A DNA stretch of 64,000 bases, taken from NCBI RefSeq assembly GCF_036226365.1, contig NZ_CP108462.1, positions 868,001 to 932,000 on the forward strand, written 5' to 3'. The notes below the pieces were generated by a model. It saw only the letters and a list, made by a program, of their open reading frames with translations. It ran no database searches and had not been told where the DNA came from. Each line of letters starts with the position of its first letter. The stretch's first letter is position 1. The DNA comes from Streptomyces sp. NBC_01262 (lineage in GTDB: Bacteria; Actinomycetota; Actinomycetes; Streptomycetales; Streptomycetaceae). This document shows positions 51,618 to 60,648 of this stretch, piece after piece. A program made the translations under genes and the position numbers.

Positions 51618-52979
51618 TCAGACGGTCGCGGTCTCGCGGGCCGGGGTGGCGGTCCGGCCGGGCTTGAGGCCCAGGTCCTCGGTCGGGATCCTGTGCGTCT
51701 CGCGGCCGCTGAGGACGGAGAGCGAGCTGATGGCGCACAGGACGGCGGTGAAGATGGCGACGCCCTGCCAGTTGGAGCCGTCGGGGCCGGCGATCTCGGC
51801 GGCGAAGGTGACGGCGAAGCCGGCGATCGCGAAGCCGATCTGGGTGCCGATGGCCATGCCGGACAGCCGGACGGCGGTCGTGAACTTCTCTCCGTAGAGG
51901 GAGGGCCAGATGCCGTTCGCGGCGCTGTAGACCACGCCGAGGGTGAGGATGCCGGTGAGGAAGATCAGCGGATAGCTGCCGGTGGAGATGGCCCACAGGT
52001 AGAGGGGGATCATCACGGCGCTGCCGACCGAGCCGACGAGGAAGACCGGCTTGCGGCCGATGCGGTCCGAGAGCTTCGCCCAGAGCGGGAGGGACAGCAG
52101 GGCCGCGCCGTTGGCGGAGACACTGACCCACAGCATGACGGACTTCTCCAGGCCGACGTTGTCGCTGGTGGCGTAGGAGAGCGCCCAGACGGTGAAGATC
52201 GTGCTCACGGTCGCGATCAGGGCGGCGCACATGACGCGCAGCACCTCGGCCCAGTGGTCGCGCAGGAGCACGGCCAGCGGGAGCTTGGCCACGGCGTTGT
52301 TCGCGGCGGCCTGCTCGAAGACCGGGGTCTCCTCCAGCTTGCGCCGGATCACCCAGCCGGCCACCGCGACGACGGCGCTGGCGAGGAAGGGGATCCGCCA
52401 GCCCCAGGTGAGCAGTTGGTGCTCCGGCATGGCCGCTACGGGGATGAAGACCAGGGTCGCGAGGATCTGGCCGGCCTGGGTGCCGTTGAGGGTGAAGCTG
52501 GTGAAGTAGCCGCGGCGGTCGGCGGGGGCGTGTTCCAGCGTCATGGAGTTGGCACTGGCCTGCTCACCGGCGGCGGACAGGCCCTGCAGCACGCGGAGCG
52601 TGATCAGCAGGGCGGGCGCGAGCCCGCCGACCTGGGCGTACGTCGGCAGGCAGCCGATGAGGAAGGTGGCCAGGCCCATCAGGATCAGCGTGGAGACCAT
52701 GATCTTGCGGCGGCCGAGCCGGTCGCCGATGTGGCCGAGGATGACGGCGCCGATCGGGCGGGCGGCGTAGGCGACACCGAAGGTGGCCAGTGACTGCAGC
52801 GTGGCGGACGCCGTGTCGGAGCCGGAGAAGAAGACCTTGGGGAAGACCAGTGCGGCGGCGCTGCCGAAGATGAAGAAGTCGTAGTACTCCAGCGCGCTCC
52901 CGATCCAGGCCGCGAAGGCGGCCTTGCGGGGCTTGCCCTGCGGCGCGGGGGATCCGGCCACAGCGTCGTGAGCGGTCAC
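51618..52979 (-). CDS. MFS transporter, metabolite:H+ symporter (MHS) family
   Basis: The GTG at 52979 is chosen because GAGGAG lies 8 nt upstream; the frame extends to 53138 without a good site. The 453-residue, 12-helix protein has the MHS opening AAFAAWIGSALEYYDFFIFGSAAALVFPKVFF, motif A GHIGDRLGRRKIMV, and AKLSDRIGRKPVF in the central loop. MHS members take up organic acids, betaines or aromatic acids with protons (ProP, ShiA, KgtP). The substrate is undetermined. It is divergent from a carboxylesterase gene over 337 nt. Confidence 0.88.
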   Translation of the reverse strand: MTAHDAVAGSPAPQGKPRKAAFAAWIGSALEYYDFFIFGSAAALVFPKVFFSGSDTASATLQSLATFGVAYAARPIGAVILGHIGDRLGRRKIMVSTLILMGLATFLIGCLPTYAQVGGLAPALLITLRVLQGLSAAGEQASANSMTLEHAPADRRGYFTSFTLNGTQAGQILATLVFIPVAAMPEHQLLTWGWRIPFLASAVVAVAGWVIRRKLEETPVFEQAAANNAVAKLPLAVLLRDHWAEVLRVMCAALIATVSTIFTVWALSYATSDNVGLEKSVMLWVSVSANGAALLSLPLWAKLSDRIGRKPVFLVGSVGSAVMIPLYLWAISTGSYPLIFLTGILTLGVVYSAANGIWPSLYGEKFTTAVRLSGMAIGTQIGFAIAGFAVTFAAEIAGPDGSNWQGVAIFTAVLCAISSLSVLSGRETHRIPTEDLGLKPGRTATPARETATV

Positions 52980-53104
52980 GTTGGGCTCCTCTGGTGAGGG
53001 TGTCGAGCGTAAAGGGCGGCACAGACGTCCGGAAAAGCCGGGAGATGGCCGGTTCCGGTGGAACTGCGGGGGACGGCGCCGGTTCGGGGTGGACTGGCGG
53101 CCTA

Positions 53105-53294
53105 ATGTACGCACTGGATAGTTAGTACTGCGTTGCACGGATGCTCAGCCGCCCGGCACCACCCTGTCAAGAGGTCCGCCGCAAAGTTTGCAACAGCAAA
53201 TTCCCCTGGCGTTAATCGAGGCGTAACAGTTACCCGGGGCCCTCTTCCCGGCCGCGCGCTCTGCGGGCTATAGATAACTCACTAGTTCGTACAT
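53105..53294. promoter_or_regulatory. Divergent control region with paired repeat motifs (337-nt gap)
   Basis: The gap 52980-53316 between the MHS transporter and the esterase holds ATGTACG (53105-53111) and its inverted copy CGTACAT (53288-53294), each beside AGTTAGTAC/AACTCACTAGTT-type sequence. TTTGC-AACA-GCAAA (53187-53200) and GTAAC-A-GTTAC (53223-53233) lie between. The related motifs near both genes suggest one repressor controls both. No regulator gene is adjacent, and no coding sequence is seen here. Confidence 0.5.
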
Positions 53295-53316
53295 TGAGTC
53301 GCGGAGGCTGGAGCAC

Positions 53317-54801
53317 ATGGCATCGGCACAGGTCGAGTCCGTCGCAGGGCTGCTCCGGGGGACGGCTGAGGACGGCGTGCTCGTGTGGCGGGGCATTCCC
53401 TACGCGGCGCCGCCCGTCGGGCCGCTGCGCTTCCGGCCGCCCTCCCCCGTCAAGCCCTGGCCGGGCGTGCGCGACGCCACGCGGTACGGACCGCAGGCCG
53501 TGCAGTTCACCGGCGCGCCCCAGCCTCACGACGAGGGCGACGAGGACTGCCTCACCCTGAATGTCTGGGCCCCGGCCGCCGCCACGGGCCCGGTCCCGGT
53601 CCTGGTCTGGATTCACGGCGGCGCCTTCCTGCACGGCAGCGGGCGCCTGTACGACGGCGCCCACCTGGCCCGCCGGGGCGGCGTGGCCGTCGTGACGCTC
53701 AACTACCGGCTCGGCCCGCTCGGCTTCAACGGCCCCGCCGGAACAGCCAATCCCGCGCTGCTGGACCTGGTCGCGGCGCTGGAATGGGTGCGTGACAACA
53801 TCGCGGCCTTCGGCGGCGACCCCGGTCGGGTGACCCTGTCCGGCCAGTCCGCCGGCGGCATGCTGACCTCCACCCTGCTTGCCGTGCCCGCCGCGCGCGG
53901 GCTCTTCCACCGGGCGCTGGTCCTCAGCGGCAGCGCCCGCAATGTGCACAGCCGTGGGCAGGGCGAGGAGGCGGCCCGGCGGCTGCGGGCCGCGCTGGGC
54001 GCTCCGGGCGCTCCGGGCACGACGCCGGAGGAGCTGACCGGGCTGCCCGTGCAGGCGCTGCGCGAGGCCGCCGCCCAGGTGGTGGCCGGGGCCGGGGACG
54101 CGGTCCTGCGCGGCGACGACTTCCGCCCGGTCGTGGACGGCGACGTGCTGCCGCGCGCCCCGCTCGCCGCCGTCGCGGACGGCGAGGCACGCGGGATCCC
54201 GCTGTGGATCGGCCACGTGCGGCACGAGATGGACATCTTCTTGGGAGACCCCGGCTCGGGCACACCGCCCGTCCCCCTGGTTCCGGGCACCGACGCCGCC
54301 GGCCGGGACCGGCTCGGCGAGGAGCGCTGGGCCGCGCTCGGGGAGGCGTACGCCGCCAGCGGCGAGCCCGGCCGCGATCCGCACCTCGACCTGCTCGACG
54401 ACGCCATGTGGTGGCTGCCCGCGATCCGGCTGGCCGAGGCCCAGCACGCGGCCGGCGGCCAGGTGTGGTTCAGCCGCTTCGACCACACGCCGGGCATGCC
54501 CCCGTACGACCGGCTCGGCCCGACCCATGGCGCGGACAACCGCTGCCTGTGGGGCAGTTCCCCGGTCTTCAACAACCTGCCGGGCCTGCCCCCCGCACCG
54601 CCGATGGGCCCGGCCGACCTGGCGGTCACCGGGCAGTTGCAGGCGGCCGTGCTCGGTTTCGTACGGGGTGAGGCGCCGGACTGGCCCGCGTACGAGCCCG
54701 GTGGTGACCGGGCGACGCGGATCTTCCAGGACCCGGCGCGGGTCGAGCACGACCCGCGCCGTGAGCGGCGGCTGCTGTGGCGGGACCTACCCGAGGTGTG
54801 A
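53317..54801 (+). CDS. Type B carboxylesterase/lipase
   Basis: The 494-residue alpha/beta hydrolase has WIHGGAF (98-104, oxyanion hole), ESEDCLTLN-like DEDCLTLNVW, and the nucleophile elbow GQSAGG (Ser178). It lacks a signal peptide. The Glu and His of the triad are less obvious; THGADNRCLWG near residue 407 is the likely His region. Related enzymes include para-nitrobenzyl and carbamate esterases. GGAG precedes the ATG. Its last 15 nt overlap the convergent hydrolase gene. It may process a substrate taken up by the divergent MHS transporter. Confidence 0.87.
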   Translation: MASAQVESVAGLLRGTAEDGVLVWRGIPYAAPPVGPLRFRPPSPVKPWPGVRDATRYGPQAVQFTGAPQPHDEGDEDCLTLNVWAPAAATGPVPVLVWIHGGAFLHGSGRLYDGAHLARRGGVAVVTLNYRLGPLGFNGPAGTANPALLDLVAALEWVRDNIAAFGGDPGRVTLSGQSAGGMLTSTLLAVPAARGLFHRALVLSGSARNVHSRGQGEEAARRLRAALGAPGAPGTTPEELTGLPVQALREAAAQVVAGAGDAVLRGDDFRPVVDGDVLPRAPLAAVADGEARGIPLWIGHVRHEMDIFLGDPGSGTPPVPLVPGTDAAGRDRLGEERWAALGEAYAASGEPGRDPHLDLLDDAMWWLPAIRLAEAQHAAGGQVWFSRFDHTPGMPPYDRLGPTHGADNRCLWGSSPVFNNLPGLPPAPPMGPADLAVTGQLQAAVLGFVRGEAPDWPAYEPGGDRATRIFQDPARVEHDPRRERRLLWRDLPEV

Positions 54802-55479
54802 GCGCAGGAAGTCGAGCGTGCGCTGCCAGGCGAGCTTGGCGGAGGCTTCGTCATACGTCTCCGGGCGGCCGTCGTTGAAGAAGGCGTGCCCGGCCGGGTA
54901 GAGGTGGAAGTGCGGGACGATGCCGGACTGCTCCTCGATCGCCGAGCCCAGCGCGGCCAGCGACTCCGGCGGGACGGTGCCGTCCTGCTCCCCGTAGTGG
55001 CCCAGGATCTCGGCCTTCAGGCCCGAGAAGTCCGGCAGCGGGCCCGGGATCACCCCGTAGAACGGCACCGCCGCGGACACCCGCGGGTCGCGCGCGGCGA
55101 GGGCGAGGACGAAGCCGCCGCCCATGCAGAAGCCGGCGGTGCCGACGGCCCCGCCGGTGGTCTCCTCGCGGGAGAGGAGGTAGTCCACCGCACCCGAGAG
55201 CAGTTCGGCGCCACGGTCGGTGGGCAGCTCGGACATCATGCGGTACGCCTCGGCGCTGTCGTGCGCGACGCTGCCGCCGAAGAGGTCGGGGGCCAAGGCG
55301 ACGAAGCCGGCCTGCGCGAAGCGATCCGTGATGTCGGCGATGTGGTCGGTCAGGCCCCACCACTCCTGGATCACGATCACGCCGGGGCCGCTCCCCGACG
55401 GCGGCAGGGCGAGGTAGCCGTGGGCGGTGCCGCCGCCTTCGGTGGCGGGAAAGGTGACGTTCTGGCGGGCTTCGGGCAT
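54787..55479 (-). CDS. Dienelactone hydrolase family protein
   Basis: The 230-residue protein starts at the ATG at 55479 after AGGAG. The Cys118 nucleophile in GFCMGG, Asp166 (GEQDGTV) and His198 (PAGHAFF) form the DLH triad, and QEWWGLTDHIADITDRFAQAGF is the hallmark N-terminal motif. Classic dienelactone hydrolases act in chlorocatechol degradation, but most genomic members have no known substrate. It is next to a siderophore exporter but in a separate unit. Confidence 0.9.
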   Translation of the reverse strand: MPEARQNVTFPATEGGGTAHGYLALPPSGSGPGVIVIQEWWGLTDHIADITDRFAQAGFVALAPDLFGGSVAHDSAEAYRMMSELPTDRGAELLSGAVDYLLSREETTGGAVGTAGFCMGGGFVLALAARDPRVSAAVPFYGVIPGPLPDFSGLKAEILGHYGEQDGTVPPESLAALGSAIEEQSGIVPHFHLYPAGHAFFNDGRPETYDEASAKLAWQRTLDFLRSHLG

Positions 55480-55515
55480 GGGGGCTCCTGGGTGGAGGCG
55501 ATCGTTCCGCATCGC

Positions 55516-56943
55516 TCAACGCGGCCGGTCGCGGTGATCTTCCCGTAGGCGGACCCCGGTCGCACGGCTCAGCAGGAGCGCGGTGAGGCAGCCGCCGGTC
55601 AGGACGGCGGCCGCACCCGCCAGTTGGCCGGTGCGCAGAGCGGAGGAGAAGGCGTCCGGGGTGGGCGTGCCGGAGCCGGTGAGGGTGGCGAAGCGGGAGC
55701 TGAGGACGGCGCCGAGGACGGCGACGCCGAGGCTGGTGCCCAGCTCCGACATGGTGCCGTCGATGCCGGCGCCCGCGCCGGCGCGCTCGGGCGGGATGGC
55801 GCCCATGACGGCCTCGGCGATGGCGGGGTTGGCCAGCCCGCAGCCGGCTCCCATGACGACGAGGCCGAGGAGCAGCGCGGCGTAGCCGTCGGAGACGGCC
55901 GTGGAGACGACCGTGAGGCCGCCGGCGAGCAGGAGCATGCCGAGGGCGATGGCGGGCGGCAGGCCGAGCCGGCGGATGGACCACGGGCCGAGGCCGGTGA
56001 AGTTGACGGCCACGATGGTGAGCGCGAACGGCGCCACCCGCAGGCCCGCCTCCAGCGGCGAGTAGCCGCGTACGGACTGGAGCTGCTGGGTGAGCAGGAA
56101 GAGCGCGCCGCCGCTGCCGAAGGTGATCAGGACGACGCCGGTGACCGCCCCGGTGAAGCGGCGGTCGCGGAAGAAGCGCGGGTCCAGCATCGCGTACGGG
56201 ATCCGGCGCTCCCACCAGCCGAAGCCGGCCAGGACGACCGTCCCCGCCAGGGCGGACAGCAGCACCGGGGCGGAACCCCAGCCGTCGTCCGGGCCGGAGA
56301 TGATCGCGTAGACCAGCGCGGTCACGCCGACCGTGGACAGCAGGGCGCCCAGAAGGTCGGGGCGGTCCCCCGCCGGGTTCCTGGACTCGGGTACGAGAGC
56401 CAGTGCGGCGAGGAGACCGACCACGGCGACGGGGATGTTGATCAGGAAGATCGCGCCCCACCGGAAGTGGGCGAGCACGAGGCCGCCGATGAGGGGGCCC
56501 GCCGCGAAGCCGAGGGCGTTGGCGGCGGCCCAGATGCCGATGGCGCGGGGGCGCTCGTCGGGTTCGAAGATCTGCAGGACGATAGCGAGGGTGGTGGTCA
56601 GCAGCAGCGCGCCGCCGACGCCCATGCCCGCCCGGGCGGCTATCAACTGCCCGGTGGACTGGGCGAGTCCGGCGGCCAGCGAGCCGGCGCCGAAGAGCGC
56701 CAGCCCGGCCAGCATCAGTCTCTTGCGGCCGTAGCGGTCGGCGGCGCTGCCCGCGGTGAGCAGCAGGCCGGCCAGGGCGAGCGAGTAGGCGTTGATGATC
56801 CACTGGATGTCGGCGGTCGAGGCGCCCAGCTCCCGGGTGAGGGTCGGGACGGCGACGTTGAGGACGGTGTTGTCCAGTACGACGACCAGTTGCGCCAGGC
56901 AGATCACCGCGAGGACCGGCCACCGGTTGGGGACCCGGGTCAC
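55516..56943 (-). CDS. DHA2-family MFS exporter, translationally coupled to desD
   Basis: The GTG at 56943 overlaps the desD stop (GTGA), giving 475 residues and 14 helices. Signatures are LVVVLDNTVLNVAVPTLTRELG (TM1), AADRYGRKRLMLAGLALFGAGS (motif A) and ANALGFAAGPLIGGLVL (motif C). The family exports drugs and small amphiphiles. Its place as the last gene of the siderophore biosynthesis unit points to export of desferrioxamine, which is inference. The frame extends upstream as shadow of desD. Confidence 0.85.
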   Translation of the reverse strand: MTRVPNRWPVLAVICLAQLVVVLDNTVLNVAVPTLTRELGASTADIQWIINAYSLALAGLLLTAGSAADRYGRKRLMLAGLALFGAGSLAAGLAQSTGQLIAARAGMGVGGALLLTTTLAIVLQIFEPDERPRAIGIWAAANALGFAAGPLIGGLVLAHFRWGAIFLINIPVAVVGLLAALALVPESRNPAGDRPDLLGALLSTVGVTALVYAIISGPDDGWGSAPVLLSALAGTVVLAGFGWWERRIPYAMLDPRFFRDRRFTGAVTGVVLITFGSGGALFLLTQQLQSVRGYSPLEAGLRVAPFALTIVAVNFTGLGPWSIRRLGLPPAIALGMLLLAGGLTVVSTAVSDGYAALLLGLVVMGAGCGLANPAIAEAVMGAIPPERAGAGAGIDGTMSELGTSLGVAVLGAVLSSRFATLTGSGTPTPDAFSSALRTGQLAGAAAVLTGGCLTALLLSRATGVRLREDHRDRPR

Positions 56944-58721
56944 GACCGTGCGAACGGGGCCAGGGGGTTGCGCAGGGTGCCGACGAACTGCAGGGCCGCC
57001 GACGGGTCCGCCAGGTCGAGCATCTGCTGGTTGTTGCGGAGCTGGAGCCGGTTGAGGCAGGACAGCACGAACTCCTCGGCGAAGATGTCGTACCGCTCGA
57101 ACTTCTCGGCGAGCTGCGGGTGGGCGTCCTGGTAGTCGCGGACGCAAGTGCCGACCGTGCGCCAGAAGGTGTCCTCGTCCAGGACCCCCTCCCCCGCCAG
57201 GACGGCGTTGAGGAAGCGGAAGAAGCAGTCGAAGACGTCGGTGAAGATGGAGAGGATCTTGTCCTTCTCCGGGACCTCCACCCTGATGCGCTGCACCTGC
57301 GGCGGCAGGGCCGCGTGCGGGTCCAGGACGGCGATCTCCTCGGCGATGTCCTTGAAGATCACCCGCTCCACGGTCCCGCCGTCCAGGACCAGGATGACGT
57401 TCTCGCCGTGCGGCATGAAGACCAGGTCGTAGGCGTAGAGGCTGTGCAGGAGCGGCGTCAGGTAGGCGTCGAGGTAGCGGCGCAGCCACGCCTCGGGGGC
57501 CAGGCCGGACGAGCCGATCAGCGCGGCGGCCAGCGAGCGGCCCTCGCCGTCGGTGTGCAGGAGGGAGGCCATGGTGGCCAGTCGGCGGCCGGGCTCCAGG
57601 GCGGGGACGGGGCTCTCGCGCCAGAGGGCGGCGAGCATCTTGCGGTACGGGGAGTAGCGGTCGGTGGCGGCCTCGTACTGGCGGTGGCGGTAGCCGATGG
57701 CGGCGCGCTCGCGGATGATCGTCAGGCCGGTGGCCTTCAGGGTCGCGTCGCGGGCGATGAGTCCGGCGAGCCAGTCGTTGATGGCCGGGGTGGCTTCCAT
57801 GTACGCGGCCGAAAGGCCCCGCATGAAGCCCATGTTGAGGACCGACAGGGCGGTTTTGACGTAGTGCTTGGATGGGTCGCTGGTGTTGAAGAAGGTACGG
57901 ATCGGCTGCTGGGCGAGGTAGTCGTCGTCGCCGGGGCCGAGCGGGACCAGGCGGCGGGAGGCGATCTCGGCGGCGAAGGTGACCGACAGTTTGTTCCACC
58001 ACTGCCAGGGGTGGACGGGGATGAGGTGGTGGTCGGCGAGGTCCATGCCGAGGCCGGCGAGGGTGTCGGCGAAGCGGGCGAGGGTCGCTTCGCCCAGCTC
58101 CTGCCGGATCAGCCGGTCGTAGTCGGTGTCGGCGGCGCAGGTGAAGGTCGAGTGGTCGCGGTGGGCGGCCAGCCACAGCAGCCGGACGGGGCTCGCTGTT
58201 TCGGGGGCGTACGCGTGGTATTCGTGCACGCCGAAGCCGAGCCGGCCGTTGTTGGCGACGAAGCAGGGGTGGCCCTCGGTCATGCCGGTCTCGATGGCCT
58301 GGAAGTCGGCCTTGGCCAGCTCGGCGGCGCTGACCTGCTCCTTGGTGAGCTTGTAGGCGGTGCCGGAGAGGGTGGAGCTGATCTCCTCCAGGTAGACGGG
58401 GAGGACCTGGTCGCTCAGGCCGAGGGCGCCGCGCAGCTCGATGACGAAGTCGACGGCGTCCAGGGGCAGTTCGCGGTTGCCGTGGTGGCGGGTGATGCTT
58501 TCGGCGTCGATCTGCCAGTGGTCCAGGGTAAGGACGCGGGCGGCGAAGCGGTATTCCACGGTGCCGTCGTCGCTGCGTACGGCGTAGCGGTCGCCGTCCA
58601 ACGCGGCCGGGGTGAGCAGCCGTTCGTGGGCGAACTCGGCGAGGGCCTTGCGGACCAGGAGGCGGTTGGCGCGGGCCCAGTTGTCCGGGGTGAGGTGGGC
58701 GACGGCTTCACGGGGGTTCAT
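56940..58721 (-). CDS. desD: Desferrioxamine synthetase DesD (NIS synthetase, IucA/IucC family)
   Basis: The ATG at 58721 (after CCGGAG) gives 593 residues. IucA/IucC features: SSTLSGTAYKL, EGHPCFVANNGRLGFGVHEYHAYAPE, HPWQWWNKL, IRTFFNTSDPSKHYVKTALSVLNMGFMRGLS and PHGENVILVLDGGTVERVIFKDIAEE. DesD uses ATP to join and cyclise three N-succinyl-N-hydroxycadaverine units into desferrioxamine E, or related linear B forms. It starts within the desC stop (ATGA). Confidence 0.95.
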   Translation of the reverse strand: MNPREAVAHLTPDNWARANRLLVRKALAEFAHERLLTPAALDGDRYAVRSDDGTVEYRFAARVLTLDHWQIDAESITRHHGNRELPLDAVDFVIELRGALGLSDQVLPVYLEEISSTLSGTAYKLTKEQVSAAELAKADFQAIETGMTEGHPCFVANNGRLGFGVHEYHAYAPETASPVRLLWLAAHRDHSTFTCAADTDYDRLIRQELGEATLARFADTLAGLGMDLADHHLIPVHPWQWWNKLSVTFAAEIASRRLVPLGPGDDDYLAQQPIRTFFNTSDPSKHYVKTALSVLNMGFMRGLSAAYMEATPAINDWLAGLIARDATLKATGLTIIRERAAIGYRHRQYEAATDRYSPYRKMLAALWRESPVPALEPGRRLATMASLLHTDGEGRSLAAALIGSSGLAPEAWLRRYLDAYLTPLLHSLYAYDLVFMPHGENVILVLDGGTVERVIFKDIAEEIAVLDPHAALPPQVQRIRVEVPEKDKILSIFTDVFDCFFRFLNAVLAGEGVLDEDTFWRTVGTCVRDYQDAHPQLAEKFERYDIFAEEFVLSCLNRLQLRNNQQMLDLADPSAALQFVGTLRNPLAPFARS

Positions 58722-59296
58722 GCGTTTGCTCCGGAGGTCAGGAACTGGTCGCGGGTGCAGAAGCTGAGCAGCGCTTCCTTCTCGGGCTTGGTGATCTTTC
58801 CGGCGACCTCGAAGCCGACGGCGGCGTTGAGGTCGTGGACGGCCGTGTTGACGGTGTCGGGTTCGACGACGACCCGCCGGTTGGCCGGGTCGGCGAACAG
58901 CAGCTCCATGACGGTGGTGATGACCGCGAGAGTGAAGCCGTGGACGGGCGTGTCGGTGGGCGCGCACAGGAAGTGCATGCCGACATCGCCCTCCTGGTGC
59001 TCGTAGAGGCCGACGAGTTCGAGCCGGGCGGGGTCGTAGCGCTCCACGAGGAAAGCGGGGCGGCCTTCGTGGAGGCCGATGAGCGCCTCGTGGTGCGGGT
59101 GTTCGGAGATCTTGCGGTATTCGTGGGCGACGGCGGCCACGTCCGCGTCCTGCATCATCCAGAAGGCGGCCTTGGGGTGGGTCACCCAGCCGTGCAGCAG
59201 CTCGGCGTCGGCGTCCGGGTCGAGCGGGCGGACGGCGAAGCGGCCGAGGCAGGGGTCATTGCGGCTGAAGAGGATCTCGCTGTGGAGCAGGCTCAC
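58718..59296 (-). CDS. desC: N-acyltransferase DesC (siderophore acyl step)
   Basis: The 192-residue GNAT-fold protein has [31 protein letters not shown] and [28 protein letters not shown], typical of the IucB/DesC-like group. It transfers succinyl or acetyl from CoA to N-hydroxycadaverine. The start is a GTG overlapping desB (GTGA). It overlaps desD by 4 nt. Confidence 0.93.
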   Translation of the reverse strand: MSLLHSEILFSRNDPCLGRFAVRPLDPDADAELLHGWVTHPKAAFWMMQDADVAAVAHEYRKISEHPHHEALIGLHEGRPAFLVERYDPARLELVGLYEHQEGDVGMHFLCAPTDTPVHGFTLAVITTVMELLFADPANRRVVVEPDTVNTAVHDLNAAVGFEVAGKITKPEKEALLSFCTRDQFLTSGANA

Positions 59297-60615
59297 CGCA
59301 GGACACCTTCCGGCGCGCCGAACTCCTGGAAGGCGATGGCCTTCTCAACCCGATAGTGCTCGCGGCCCAGCAGCTCGCGGATGATGTACGAGTTGCGGTA
59401 CGGGCCCATGCCGAGGTCCGGGGAAGTGATGCTGTGGGTGTGGGTGCCGGCGTTCTGCAGGAAGACGCCGCTGCCGGTGGTGTCGATGCTGTAGTTGCGG
59501 GCGACGTCGAAGCGGCCGTGGCCGTCGAGTCGGAGCCGGTGCAGGACGGGCTCCAGGAAGGCGGGCGGCTGGTACTTGTAGCCGGTGGCCAGCACCAGGC
59601 CCTCGGTGACCAGCTCGAAGTCCCGGTCCTGTTCTGAGTGGTGGAAGCCGAGGGTGTAGGCCGCCGAGGTCTCGTCGTACGAGGCGGCGGTCAGCTCGGT
59701 GTGGGTGAGCAGCCGGGTGGGGACGGGGGCCTTGGCGCCGAAGTTCTTCTGGTAGAGCAGGTCGAAGATGGCGTCGACGAGTTCGGAGTTGATGCCCTTG
59801 AACAGGCCCTTCTGCTCGGACTCCAGCCGGTAGCGGGTGTCCTCGGGCAGGGCGTGGAAGTAGTCGACGTACTCCGGTGAGGTCATCTCCAGCGTGAGCT
59901 TGGTGTACTCCAGCGGGAAGAACCGCGGGGAGCGGGTGACCCAGTTGAGCCGGTAGCCGTGGACGTCGATCTCTGAGAGCAGGTCGTAGTAGATCTCGGC
60001 GGCGCTCTGGCCGCTGCCCACGATGGTGATGCTCTTCTTGCGCTGCAGGTCCGCCCGGCGGTCCATGTAGCGCGAGTTGTGCAGGTGGTCGCCGCCCAGT
60101 CCATGACAGATGGAGGGCAGATACGGCGGGGTGCCGGTGCCCAGGACCAGGCGGCGGGTTCGGTGGGTGACGCGCTCGCCGGTGCGGGTCCGGGTGGCGT
60201 GCACGGTGTAGAGGCCGCGGGCCTCGTCGTACTCGACGCAGGTCACCTCGTGGCCGAAGCGCACCGAGGCGAGCTGGGCGGCCGCCCAGCGGCAGTAGTC
60301 GTTGTACTCGGCTCGCAGCGGATAGAAGTTCTCGCGGATGTAGAAGGAGTACAGCCGCCCGGAGTCCTTGAGGTAGTTCAGGAAGGAGTACGGGGAGGTG
60401 GGGTCGGCCAGGGTGACCAGGTCGGACATGAACGGCGTCTGGAGGTGGGCGCCGTCGAGGAACATTCCGGAGTGCCAGTCGAAGTCGGGCTTGCTCTCCA
60501 GGAAGAGGCCGTCGAGTTCTTCGATCGGCTCGGTCAGGCAGGCGAGCCCCAGGTTGTAGGGGCCGAGGCCGATGGCTATGAAGTCATGGGTGGACTGAAC
60601 GGACTGCGTGGACAT
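59293..60615 (-). CDS. desB: Cadaverine N-hydroxylase DesB (flavin monooxygenase)
   Basis: The 440-residue FAD- and NADPH-dependent N-hydroxylase has the FAD loop GLGPYNLG (16-23), [15 protein letters not shown] and the NADPH loop [20 protein letters not shown]. It belongs to the lysine/ornithine N-monooxygenase family; in des clusters the substrate is cadaverine. A conserved ending [24 protein letters not shown] is present. It starts 33 nt downstream of desA. Confidence 0.95.
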   Translation of the reverse strand: MSTQSVQSTHDFIAIGLGPYNLGLACLTEPIEELDGLFLESKPDFDWHSGMFLDGAHLQTPFMSDLVTLADPTSPYSFLNYLKDSGRLYSFYIRENFYPLRAEYNDYCRWAAAQLASVRFGHEVTCVEYDEARGLYTVHATRTRTGERVTHRTRRLVLGTGTPPYLPSICHGLGGDHLHNSRYMDRRADLQRKKSITIVGSGQSAAEIYYDLLSEIDVHGYRLNWVTRSPRFFPLEYTKLTLEMTSPEYVDYFHALPEDTRYRLESEQKGLFKGINSELVDAIFDLLYQKNFGAKAPVPTRLLTHTELTAASYDETSAAYTLGFHHSEQDRDFELVTEGLVLATGYKYQPPAFLEPVLHRLRLDGHGRFDVARNYSIDTTGSGVFLQNAGTHTHSITSPDLGMGPYRNSYIIRELLGREHYRVEKAIAFQEFGAPEGVLR

Positions 60616-60648
60616 GCGGGTTACGTGATCTCTCGTTCGGACGGCGGG

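Noticed and set aside
53131..53270. A short gene in the MHS/esterase gap
   Set aside because: No open frame with a plausible start and codon bias; only palindromes are seen.
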